Positions 16,211-23,912 of a stretch of 64,000 nt of DNA are shown here, one piece after another. The stretch comes from an uncultured Candidatus Melainabacteria bacterium. GTDB taxonomy: Bacteria > Cyanobacteriota > Vampirovibrionia > Gastranaerophilales > Gastranaerophilaceae. The stretch is from assembly GCA_934754655.1 (NCBI GenBank), contig CAKVIC010000001.1:150346-214345 (forward strand). The letters run 5' to 3'. Under the pieces are notes generated by a model. It made no database searches, was not told the DNA's origin, and saw nothing but the letters and a program-made list of their open reading frames with translations. Every line of letters begins with the position of its first letter. Position 1 is the stretch's first letter. Position numbers and translations under genes: made by a program.

Positions 16211-16894
16211 ATGACTAAAAATTTACTGATTATTACTACAAATTTTTCAGGGAAATATTGCGAGCAAGAAGATTCGCATTGCATAAAAGAAACTGGAGTT
16301 TATTTAGAAGAATTTGCCGTACCATATTTAATTTTTGAAAAATCAAATATCAATATGGAAGTTGTAAGCCTTGAAGGAGGTTTATCTCCAATTGATAAAA
16401 ATTCGATTTCCTGTTCAAACCCTGATGACTGGGATAAATGTATTAAAATATTAAGAAATACTAGAAGAATTTATGATATTGATTATAAAATGTATGATGG
16501 AGTTTATTTTCCAGGAGGTCATGGGCCTTTATTTGACATTGCAAATAGTAATTTAATCACTGAAATTGTCGAATATTTTTACAACAGCGGAAAATTAGTA
16601 AGCGCAATCTGCCATGGTGTTGTTGCATTAATAAACGCAAAAACAACTTGTGGCAACCCAATTGTTCATAATAAACGAGTTACATCTTTTACAAACAAAG
16701 AAGAAGATATTGCAAAAATGTCTGAAATTGTGCCTTTATCAATAGAAAATGAATTAAAAAATCGAGGTGCTGATTATATTGAATTCAAACCTTGGGCTGA
16801 ACATGTTGAAGTTGATGGAAATATTATTACAGGGCAAAACCAAAATTCAGCGACATTAATTGCAGAAAAAATTTTAGAGTTTTTCGATAAATAA
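16211..16894 (+). CDS. DJ-1/PfpI family protein (Hsp31-like)
   Basis: 227 aa. The nucleophile elbow SAICHGVVAL places Cys134-His135, and the conserved acidic residues sit in TGVYLEEFAVPY; the loop FPGGHGPLFD (about 100-109) is the family signature. The length and the GHGPLFD loop place it with Hsp31/glyoxalase III-type deglycase-chaperones rather than with glutamine amidotransferases. GAGG lies 5 nt before the ATG at 16211. Monocistronic, ended by the terminator shared with clpB. Confidence 0.87.
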   Translation: MTKNLLIITTNFSGKYCEQEDSHCIKETGVYLEEFAVPYLIFEKSNINMEVVSLEGGLSPIDKNSISCSNPDDWDKCIKILRNTRRIYDIDYKMYDGVYFPGGHGPLFDIANSNLITEIVEYFYNSGKLVSAICHGVVALINAKTTCGNPIVHNKRVTSFTNKEEDIAKMSEIVPLSIENELKNRGADYIEFKPWAEHVEVDGNIITGQNQNSATLIAEKILEFFDK

Positions 16895-16928
16895 AACTGC
16901 AAAAAAATTTGAGTTCTTTATAAACATA

Positions 16929-16962
16929 AAAATCCCCAAAATATTTAAATTTTGGGGATTTT
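16929..16962. terminator. Bidirectional terminator between PfpI and clpB genes
   Basis: AAAATCCCCAAAAT (16929-16942) pairs perfectly with ATTTTGGGGATTTT (16949-16962), loop of 6. It sits between convergent genes. Confidence 0.85.
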
Positions 16963-16978
16963 GCATCACTTCATAAGA

Positions 16979-19585
16979 TTATATCGTTACTTTATCAAAC
17001 GTAATTTCATCATTATTTACATCAATTTTAATCTTATCACCATCAATAAATTTTTGCGCCAAAATCAATTTTGACAATGGATTCTCAATCATTTGTCTAA
17101 TTACACGTTTTAGAGGACGCGCACCATATATTGGATTAAATCCTCGTGTTGCAAGAAACTCTTTAGCCTCTTGAGTTATCTCAAATGTAATTTTTCTTTC
17201 TTCTAATAATGATTTTAAATGTTCCATTTGAATATCTACAATTGCTGACAATTGTTGCAAAGTCAAAGCTTTGAAGAAAATAATTTCATCTACCCTGTTC
17301 AAAAATTCAGGTTTAAAATGTTCACGCATTAAAGCTGTAACTTTTTCTTTTGTTTCTTCAAAATTATTTTGACCGATTGCACTATTAACAGAATCTTCAA
17401 GAATAATATCACTTCCGATATTGCTTGTCATTATAATAACAGTATTTTTAAAATCGACAGTTCTACCTTTTGAGTCTGTTAACCTACCATCATCAAAAAT
17501 TTGCAACATAATGTTAAAGACATCCGGATGTGCTTTTTCTATTTCATCAAAAAGCACGACAGAATAAGGTTTACGACGTACAGCTTCTGTCAATTGACCG
17601 CCTTCTTCATATCCAACATATCCCGGAGGCGCTCCAACTAATCTTGAAACGTTATGTTTCTCCATATATTCTGACATATCAATTCTTATAATAGCATCTT
17701 CATCATTAAACAAAAATTCTGCTAAAGTTTTTGCAAGTTCAGTTTTACCAACACCAGTTGGACCTAAGAATATAAAAGTACCAATAGGTCGTTTAGGGTC
17801 TTTTAAGCCTGACCTTGCTCTACGAATTGAATCAGAAACTGTATCGACCGCTTCTTCTTGTCCAATTAATCTTTTATGTAGAACATCTTCCATTCTCAAA
17901 AGTTTTTGCATTTCACTTTCTACAAGTTTAGATACAGGAATTCCAGTCCACTTACTTACAATTTCTGCTATATCATCACCATCTATTTCTTCTTTTAAAA
18001 GCTTATTTTCACCACGTTCTTTACCTTGAACAGACTGTAATTTCTTTTCAAGCTCCATCAAACGTCCATATTTTAATTCTGCTGCCGTTTGCAAATCAGT
18101 GTTGCGCTCTGCTTCAGCAATTTTATTTTTTACTTTATCTATTTCATCTTTAATGCCTGCTTCACCTGAAATCGTATCCTTTTCTGCTTCCCATTGAGCT
18201 TTTAATGTTGAAATTTTTCCCTCTAGTTCATCAATTTCAGACGTCAATTTGTCTATTTTTGCAATACATTCCGGCGTTGTTTCTTTTTTCAAAGCCTCTC
18301 GCTCAATTTCCATTTGAATTTTTTGACGCATCATAGTATCAATTTCTTCTGGCATAGAGTCTATTTCAATCCTTAAAGCTGAAGCTGCTTCATCTATCAA
18401 ATCTATTGCTTTATCCGGCAAAAATCTATCTGTTATATATCTATCAGAAAGTTTTACAGCCTCAATTAGAGCACTATCCAAAATCCTTACACCATGATGA
18501 ACTTCATATTTTTCTTTTAAACCTCTTAATATTGAAATCGTATCTTCAACAGACGGCTCATCAACCATTACAGGTTGAAAACGTCTTTCCAAAGCTGGGT
18601 CTTTTTCAATATATTTACGATATTCATTAATAGTCGTTGCACCAATCGTTCTAAGTTCACCTCTTGCAAGCATTGGTTTTAGTAAATTTCCGGCATCCAT
18701 TGAGCCTTCTGTAGCACCTGCTCCGACAACAGTATGCAATTCATCTATAAACATTACAATTTCACCGTTAGAATCTTGAACCTCTTTTAAAACAGCTTTA
18801 AGACGTTCTTCAAACTCTCCTCTGAATTTAGCCCCAGCAACAAGAGCACCTAAATCAAGAGAAATCAATTTAACTTCTTTTAAGCTTTCCGGAACATCAC
18901 CCCTAATAATACGTTGAGCTAACCCTTCTACAATCGCAGTTTTACCAACACCAGGTTCACCTATAAGTACAGGGTTGTTTTTAGTTCTTCTGTTTAAAAC
19001 TTGTATAATTCTTCTAATTTCTTCATCACGACCTATAACAGGATCTAATTTACCCTTTCGTGCCATTTCTGTTAAATCAGTTGAATATTTTTCCAAAGCC
19101 TTTAAATTTTCTTCTGCATTTTTTGTATCCACTTTTTTATTACCTCTTATTTCTTTCATTACATTTAAAATTGAATTTGTACTTATGCCTTGACTTTTTA
19201 ACAAATTTTGAATAAATGAATTCTCTAACTTTGTCATTGCAATAAATATACACTCAATACCTATAAACTCATCCTTTAAAGCATTTGCTTCCTGGGTTGC
19301 AATTTCTAATAAAGTATTTGTATCTTTTGATAAAAAGATTTGTTGATTTCCACTGACTGTTGATACTGTCGGAAAAGATTTAATTCTTGCAACTATTTCA
19401 TTTATAAAATGCTGATTAAGCAATTTTAATTTTTCTAAATAATCTTTTGCAATACCTTTATCCTCTATCATCGCCATTACAATATGCTCTGGCTGTATTT
19501 CAGTATTCTTATAAAAATCTTTTTTTGCATTCGCACTAAAAATTATTTCTTGCGAATAATTAGTAAATTTTTCAAAATCAATCAT
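16979..19585 (-). CDS. clpB: ATP-dependent disaggregase ClpB
   Basis: 868 aa Hsp100. The N-domain spans 1-145, and AAA1 has Walker A GEPGVGKT (209-216). The long middle coiled-coil domain (about 405-530) that separates ClpB from ClpC is present. AAA2 has Walker A GPTGVGKTE near residue 610, followed by VGAPPGYVGYEEGG. No IGF/L ClpP-binding loop is seen, consistent with a disaggregase working with DnaK. GGAG is 9 nt before the ATG. A small palindrome AGGTT-TACAT-AACCT lies at about 19606-19620 in its leader; no CIRCE element is visible. Confidence 0.96.
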   Translation of the reverse strand: MIDFEKFTNYSQEIIFSANAKKDFYKNTEIQPEHIVMAMIEDKGIAKDYLEKLKLLNQHFINEIVARIKSFPTVSTVSGNQQIFLSKDTNTLLEIATQEANALKDEFIGIECIFIAMTKLENSFIQNLLKSQGISTNSILNVMKEIRGNKKVDTKNAEENLKALEKYSTDLTEMARKGKLDPVIGRDEEIRRIIQVLNRRTKNNPVLIGEPGVGKTAIVEGLAQRIIRGDVPESLKEVKLISLDLGALVAGAKFRGEFEERLKAVLKEVQDSNGEIVMFIDELHTVVGAGATEGSMDAGNLLKPMLARGELRTIGATTINEYRKYIEKDPALERRFQPVMVDEPSVEDTISILRGLKEKYEVHHGVRILDSALIEAVKLSDRYITDRFLPDKAIDLIDEAASALRIEIDSMPEEIDTMMRQKIQMEIEREALKKETTPECIAKIDKLTSEIDELEGKISTLKAQWEAEKDTISGEAGIKDEIDKVKNKIAEAERNTDLQTAAELKYGRLMELEKKLQSVQGKERGENKLLKEEIDGDDIAEIVSKWTGIPVSKLVESEMQKLLRMEDVLHKRLIGQEEAVDTVSDSIRRARSGLKDPKRPIGTFIFLGPTGVGKTELAKTLAEFLFNDEDAIIRIDMSEYMEKHNVSRLVGAPPGYVGYEEGGQLTEAVRRKPYSVVLFDEIEKAHPDVFNIMLQIFDDGRLTDSKGRTVDFKNTVIIMTSNIGSDIILEDSVNSAIGQNNFEETKEKVTALMREHFKPEFLNRVDEIIFFKALTLQQLSAIVDIQMEHLKSLLEERKITFEITQEAKEFLATRGFNPIYGARPLKRVIRQMIENPLSKLILAQKFIDGDKIKIDVNNDEITFDKVTI

Positions 19586-19668
19586 GTTTAAGACTCCAAT
19601 ATAAAGGTTTACATAACCTATATTTATATTTTAATGATATTTTTGAAAAAACAAGAAATTTTTAATTA

Positions 19669-20871
19669 TTATTTAACAATTGCATTATAAATAATTTTTG
19701 ATGCACTTACAATAAAATCCTTGCCTTGAGGCGAATTATAAGGTCTTTCTACCAAAATTACTACAATATATTTTTTACCGTTTTGTGCATAAACAATTCC
19801 TGCATCACCAAGCATAGTGCCAATATCACCGGTTTTATGTATAAATAAAGCACCTTCTCCTAAACCGGCTTGGATAAGTCTATTATTTTTAACATGGCTC
19901 ATATAATCAATAATATATTCTCGAGAATTGATATTTAAAAACCCTGGATTGTCTAGATTATATAATATTTTAGCAATATCAGCTGCTGTAGTTTTATTTG
20001 TGCCTTTCAAATCCGGCAACCAAGTTCTTACATAAGTTGATGAAATACCCCAATCACGTAAACCAGCGTTGATATCTTTCATACCACCTATTTTTGACAT
20101 AATCATATTTGTAGAAGTATTATCAGAATCTTGTATCATGATTTTAGCCAAATAATCCATTGTATAATTTTGTCCGGCTTTTGCATACTGTAAATTTCCA
20201 GAACCACTTGAACGATGTTGCTCAAGCATAGTCATTTCATCAAAAATCGTAAGTTGATTAGCTTCAATTGATTTGAACAATCTTACAAGAACCGGCAATT
20301 TTATAATACTTGCAGCCGAATACATTTTATTAGCATTAATATCAACATAACGTCCTTGATCATATTCCCATACATAGATTGATGGCTTTATTGCTGGGTA
20401 TTGTTTCATCAACGTATACAACTGGCTCTTCAAATCAGTTATTTCACCGGTATGATACATTGTCGTTACTTCACAATGTTTTTTTTGTAAAGTTGGAGTA
20501 AGCAACACCTTGTCATTAAAAACATCATTGTATATATAATTTGTAACAGGGTTCGCCATTTTATATAAATCAACATCCGTTTTTAAAGCTGGATTTTCTA
20601 TATTATTCATACCATTGTATTGCGCTACAGTTTTAATACCTGTTGGCATAAACACCTGTTTAATCAAAGAATTAAATACTGTTGGATGCACAAAAACAAT
20701 AAAAGCTGACAAAAAAGTCAAGGTTACTATAGATCTAAAAAGTTCTAAAAAAAGATTCTTTTTCTTCTTAGGTCTAATATTTTTACGTTTTGGAGCAATA
20801 GGATTTTGCGCAGGCCTATCTGATACAACATGCAATGTTCTTGTTTGAATTTGTTGTCGATATGCGTACAA
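19669..20871 (-). CDS. Membrane-anchored serine hydrolase, class A beta-lactamase fold
   Basis: 400 aa. A basic N-terminus and one transmembrane helix (about 40-62) precede an outward-facing catalytic domain. Motifs: S188-x-x-K191 (SAASIIKL), S249-D-N251 (IQDSDNTS), K346-T-G (FIHKTGDIG). At the omega loop the family WEPELN reads WLPDLK, so the general base Glu166 is Leu285 and Asn170 is Lys289. An enzyme of this kind would form but hardly hydrolyse an acyl intermediate, so a penicillin-binding or peptidoglycan-linked role is more likely than beta-lactam resistance. The TTG start has GGGAGGG upstream. Confidence 0.85.
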   Translation of the reverse strand: MYAYRQQIQTRTLHVVSDRPAQNPIAPKRKNIRPKKKKNLFLELFRSIVTLTFLSAFIVFVHPTVFNSLIKQVFMPTGIKTVAQYNGMNNIENPALKTDVDLYKMANPVTNYIYNDVFNDKVLLTPTLQKKHCEVTTMYHTGEITDLKSQLYTLMKQYPAIKPSIYVWEYDQGRYVDINANKMYSAASIIKLPVLVRLFKSIEANQLTIFDEMTMLEQHRSSGSGNLQYAKAGQNYTMDYLAKIMIQDSDNTSTNMIMSKIGGMKDINAGLRDWGISSTYVRTWLPDLKGTNKTTAADIAKILYNLDNPGFLNINSREYIIDYMSHVKNNRLIQAGLGEGALFIHKTGDIGTMLGDAGIVYAQNGKKYIVVILVERPYNSPQGKDFIVSASKIIYNAIVK

Positions 20872-21029
20872 AGAAATCCCTCCCGTGTGCTCACATTATT
20901 ATGTTATCACTTTATCAACCACACTAAAATCATTCATCTGGTGTAAAATTAACAAAATTACTTAATTATTTATATTAATGTAATACCTTGTTAGGCGATT
21001 ATAATAAAGATATAAAAAAGGAGTTTTAT

Positions 21030-21356
21030 ATGAAAAAGTTATTTTCGATAATATTAATATATGCAACTATACCGACAGCGTTTGCAACGTGCTCGCTTGA
21101 CGGTTTATCTTGTTCCATTGCAGATTTAAACAGTCCAACTGAAAAAATGTATACTTCAAAACCTTTAACCCCACAGTTTTCTAATCCGTCTACAATTGAT
21201 AAAAAAGTTGTAAATAAAGAAGAAGAACAAAATTATTTACGAGATTTTGGTCAACAAGAAACAGATTACGGATACAATGCTAGTTGCCAATTCGGAGTTT
21301 GTAACCAAACCGGAGTTCCACAATTATTCCCACCTAAAGGTGAACGAGAAAGGTAG
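21030..21356 (+). CDS. Small secreted protein
   Basis: 108 aa. A classical signal peptide (MKKLFSIILIYATIPTAFA) is followed by a polar mature part with four cysteines (CSLDGLSC near the start, CQFGVC near the end) that could form disulphides. AAGGAG is 6 nt before the ATG at 21030. Family not recognised. Downstream hairpins separate it from the convergent coiled-coil gene. Confidence 0.65.
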   Translation: MKKLFSIILIYATIPTAFATCSLDGLSCSIADLNSPTEKMYTSKPLTPQFSNPSTIDKKVVNKEEEQNYLRDFGQQETDYGYNASCQFGVCNQTGVPQLFPPKGERER

Positions 21357-21365
21357 GATGGGAAA

Positions 21366-21391
21366 TGTGAATAGCTAGTGGCTATTTTCAC
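21366..21391. terminator. Imperfect hairpin after the small secreted protein gene
   Basis: GTGAATAGC pairs with GCTATTTTCAC, allowing a 2-nt bulge. It lies directly after the stop at 21356, with no clear T-run. Confidence 0.35.
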
Positions 21392-21399
21392 AAGCAAAC

Positions 21400-21436
21400 A
21401 GCGAGGTGCGCAGTGCTTCGCACTGCGCACCTCGCT
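21400..21436. repeat. Perfect 17-bp G+C-rich hairpin
   Basis: AGCGAGGTGCGCAGTGC (21400-21416), loop TTC, and its perfect complement (21420-21436). It lies between convergent genes, so it probably acts as a terminator or RNA-stability barrier, but the T-run is missing. The G+C content is about twice that of the neighbourhood. Confidence 0.7.
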
Positions 21437-21453
21437 TAAATAATTACAAATTC

Positions 21454-21852
21454 TTAAAGCATATTCTTTTTAATTCTTTCTTTTGCTCTATCAATATCCC
21501 TAATTCTTCTTTCAATAGAACGCACTTGTTGCTTTAAAGTATTTCGTTCAGCTTTTATTAACTTATATTGAGCATCCACATCTGCATATTTTGTTTTAAA
21601 ATTTAATAAATCATTTCTGATATCAACTTGCGCATTTTCTAATTGTTGTATAGCATTTTGAATATTTCCATTTCCAATAGCAGCTGTATCGGAAGTCGGA
21701 GCTTGTTTGGTAAAAGCACTATTTGTTTTTGTCGTTGTAGTATTACCATATTCAGTATCATTAAAATTAAGTGGAGTGAATGCATTTCCATCTGCAAACG
21801 CAATTCCACTAAAAGCAAAAAGTAGGACTAAAGTTAAAACATATTTTTTCAT
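21454..21852 (-). CDS. Secreted coiled-coil protein
   Basis: 132 aa. A signal peptide (MKKYVLTLVLLFAFSGIAFA) is followed by a Thr/Asn-rich linker and a C-terminal coiled coil (about 65-130, IQQLENAQVDIRNDLLNF then ERNTLKQQVRSIERRIRD). Periplasmic or surface location is likely. GGAG is about 8 nt before the ATG at 21852. Family not recognised. Confidence 0.65.
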   Translation of the reverse strand: MKKYVLTLVLLFAFSGIAFADGNAFTPLNFNDTEYGNTTTTKTNSAFTKQAPTSDTAAIGNGNIQNAIQQLENAQVDIRNDLLNFKTKYADVDAQYKLIKAERNTLKQQVRSIERRIRDIDRAKERIKKNML

Positions 21853-22064
21853 ACTCAATTCTCCAAATTTGTGATGTTCACATTATATAATAGACCATTT
21901 TTTTATAAAAAAAATCATTTAGAAGATGTACTAGCTTTTTTAAGCTTGAAAAAAAAATTTAACCTCTCAAAATTTGCACACAATCACAAATTAATGTCGT
22001 TTTTTCATCAGAACCACAAATCTGCGCATAAAAAAATTAACCTTAATAAATAATGATAAAATTT

Positions 22065-22277
22065 TTATTTTAAAATATTATTTTTTAATGCATAGTTAAT
22101 CGCATGAACGCGTCCGTGCGCATTAAATTTAAAATAAATATTATCTAAATGAGCTTTTACGGTATGAGCAGTGATTCCTAAAATTTTGGCAATCTCCTTG
22201 TTTGAATATCCTAAAGCTACCCAATTTAAGACTTCCAATTCTCTTTTTGTTAAGTTTTTATTATATGTAATATTCAT
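22065..22277 (-). CDS. Single-domain LuxR/GerE-type regulator
   Basis: 70 aa, consisting only of the LuxR helix-turn-helix: LTKRELEVLNWVALGYSNKE then IAKILGITAHTVKAHLDNIY with the usual Glu, Gly and Val positions. There is no receiver or ligand domain, so it resembles free-standing GerE-like regulators. The mRNA looks leaderless: TAGAAT is 6 nt before the ATG, with no Shine-Dalgarno. About 210 AT-rich bases upstream and 190 downstream show no other gene. Confidence 0.82.
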   Translation of the reverse strand: MNITYNKNLTKRELEVLNWVALGYSNKEIAKILGITAHTVKAHLDNIYFKFNAHGRVHAINYALKNNILK

Positions 22278-22499
22278 ATTCTCATTCTACACCATATTTC
22301 AAAAAAAAGATTAATATATTTTCCAATTAGCAAAATTTTGAAAATTTTTACATTTCTTAACAATTTTTATATAAAGATTGAAATATAAAAAAGGCTTATA
22401 TTACATATAAATACACACTTTTCATCAATATTTGAATAAAAATAATTTATCAATTTTTATACAAATTTTTATAAAAGTAAAAAAAATTAAAACTTTTTA

Positions 22500-22508
22500 T
22501 GTTATAAT
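22500..22508 (+). promoter_or_regulatory. Extended -10 promoter box (TGTTATAAT)
   Basis: TG-T-TATAAT at 22500-22508, followed by AAGGAG and the ATG at 22546, giving a leader of about 30 nt. The 200 bases upstream are very AT-rich and hold no gene. Confidence 0.6.
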
Positions 22509-22545
22509 CTATGTGTTTGAGAAAAATTAAACAAGGAGTGTATTT

Positions 22546-22845
22546 ATGCAAATAGGTTTTAATCCTGCAATAAATTTTCAAAATCATAAAGTTCGCAATC
22601 AACAAAACAACATTACTTTCAAAAAAGTCAATACAAAATACTATAAATTAGCTGAAGAATCATATAGTACAGGTAAAGACCTCGCTTCAGGATGGTATGC
22701 TAAAATTACTGATGGTGTTGCATTATGGAAAAATATTTCAAAACAAGATGCTTTAGATACTATGAATGCAGTGCGCAAATGGGTTGGTAAAGATAGTATA
22801 GAATCTTATGATTCAACTTATAACTTTATAAAATTTTTAATTTAA
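22546..22845 (+). CDS. Hypothetical protein with N-terminal NITFKKV motif
   Basis: 99 aa. The first 30 residues are Asn/Gln-rich and carry INFQNHK and NITFKKV; the rest is a compact helical domain (YKLAEESYSTGKDLASGW, ISKQDALDTMNAVRKWVG). No Sec signal. AAGGAG is 8 nt upstream. The N-terminal motif recalls the proteins at 15079, 32388 and 42745. Family not recognised. Confidence 0.65.
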   Translation: MQIGFNPAINFQNHKVRNQQNNITFKKVNTKYYKLAEESYSTGKDLASGWYAKITDGVALWKNISKQDALDTMNAVRKWVGKDSIESYDSTYNFIKFLI

Positions 22846-22848
22846 TAG

Positions 22849-23439
22849 TTATTGTTTTTTATAAATTAAAATTAAAGCAAGGATTAACGAATACAAAACA
22901 AATTCAGCCGTTTCTTCAATACAAGAATTGTGCCAGTTTTTTTCTGATAATAATTGCGCTACAACACAAATAAATGACGCTAAAAATGTCCATACTGGAA
23001 ATTTTATCGTTGATATAATATTTACAATGTCAACCCAGATTTTATTTAATAACGCGTACAAAACACCAAACGTGACATAAATTCCAACAATCACATGTGC
23101 CAACCAACCATATTTATAATGCGACCACGGATAAAAAGCATCCGGCGCGCCATTTGGAACATGAGCAAAAAGAACTCTTCCATAACTGATTTCACGCATA
23201 AACATTAAAAATATTACCATTGCTAAAAAATTGAAAAATATTTTATGATTTTTTGCTTTTAAACTTGTAATAAACCCAACTACTAAAACTATTAACTGCA
23301 TATTCTCTAGAAAACTATTTTCTAAAATTTCATGCAAATTAAAAATTTTAATAAATACTATGCTTACTAACAAAGCGACAATTGCTATATAATTTTCTTT
23401 ATAAAAATTAAAATCAAAAAATCTCATAAAACTTTTCAT
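22849..23439 (-). CDS. Hypothetical integral membrane protein
   Basis: 196 aa with about six transmembrane helices. Conserved-looking polar residues flank the membrane: FMREISYGRVLF, PWSHYKYGWLAHV and, near the C-terminus, NWHNSCIEETAEFV. Clustered E, R, H and D at helix ends resemble membrane hydrolases, but no named family can be assigned. Ends 3 nt from the convergent gene at 22546-22845. Confidence 0.65.
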   Translation of the reverse strand: MKSFMRFFDFNFYKENYIAIVALLVSIVFIKIFNLHEILENSFLENMQLIVLVVGFITSLKAKNHKIFFNFLAMVIFLMFMREISYGRVLFAHVPNGAPDAFYPWSHYKYGWLAHVIVGIYVTFGVLYALLNKIWVDIVNIISTIKFPVWTFLASFICVVAQLLSEKNWHNSCIEETAEFVLYSLILALILIYKKQ

Positions 23440-23579
23440 ACTATACTTAATTCCTCAAATAATAATATTATTTGTACAGTTTAACATAAAAAAATAAAAA
23501 ATTCGACTTTTTAACTAAATATTTTTATTAATGAAAATCTTAAACTTTATTTAATAATAAAATTATAAAGGAGGTTATT

Positions 23580-23792
23580 ATGTTTGATTTTTTTAAATAT
23601 GCGTCATACATTCTAGTGTTAATTGGTGCTTTAAATTGGGGACTAGTTGGATTATTTGATTTTGATTTAGTTGCTTTTTTATTTGGTGAAATGAGCCTTT
23701 TAACAAGATTTGTATACACATTAATCGGATTAAGTGCAATTGTTTCTGCAACTACAGCATATATTTGTTACAAAAATCATAAATATATGTAA
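23580..23792 (+). CDS. DUF378 family membrane protein
   Basis: 70 aa, two transmembrane helices, with the family core YILVLIGALNWGLVGLFDFD and VYTLIGLSAI. Function of the family is unknown. GGAGG precedes the ATG. Followed by a hairpin terminator shared with thrS. Confidence 0.85.
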   Translation: MFDFFKYASYILVLIGALNWGLVGLFDFDLVAFLFGEMSLLTRFVYTLIGLSAIVSATTAYICYKNHKYM

Positions 23793-23848
23793 AAGAAATG
23801 GAATTTTTGCAAATTCCCGTAAATTTCTACTGTAGTTATTTCATAAAA

Positions 23849-23899
23849 AAAACTAAGCTCTTTTTAATAAAAAAATTTCGTTATAAAGAGCTTAGTTTT
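23849..23899. terminator. Bidirectional terminator between DUF378 and thrS
   Basis: AAAACTAAGCTCTTT (23849-23863) pairs with AAAGAGCTTAGTTTT (23885-23899) across a 21-nt loop, between convergent genes. Confidence 0.75.
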
Positions 23900-23912
23900 A
23901 AATTATTATAAA

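Noticed and set aside
19586..19668. CIRCE or HrcA site upstream of clpB
   Set aside because: Only a 5+5 palindrome AGGTT/AACCT is present; the TTAGCACTC-N9-GAGTGCTAA pattern is not.
19669..20871. Functional class A beta-lactamase (resistance gene)
   Set aside because: The omega-loop Glu and Asn are replaced (WLPDLK) and the protein has a membrane anchor, so a resistance call is not justified.
21871..22053. 60-codon ORF between the coiled-coil gene and the LuxR gene
   Set aside because: Lys/Phe/His-rich low-complexity frame in AT-rich intergenic DNA, no ribosome site.
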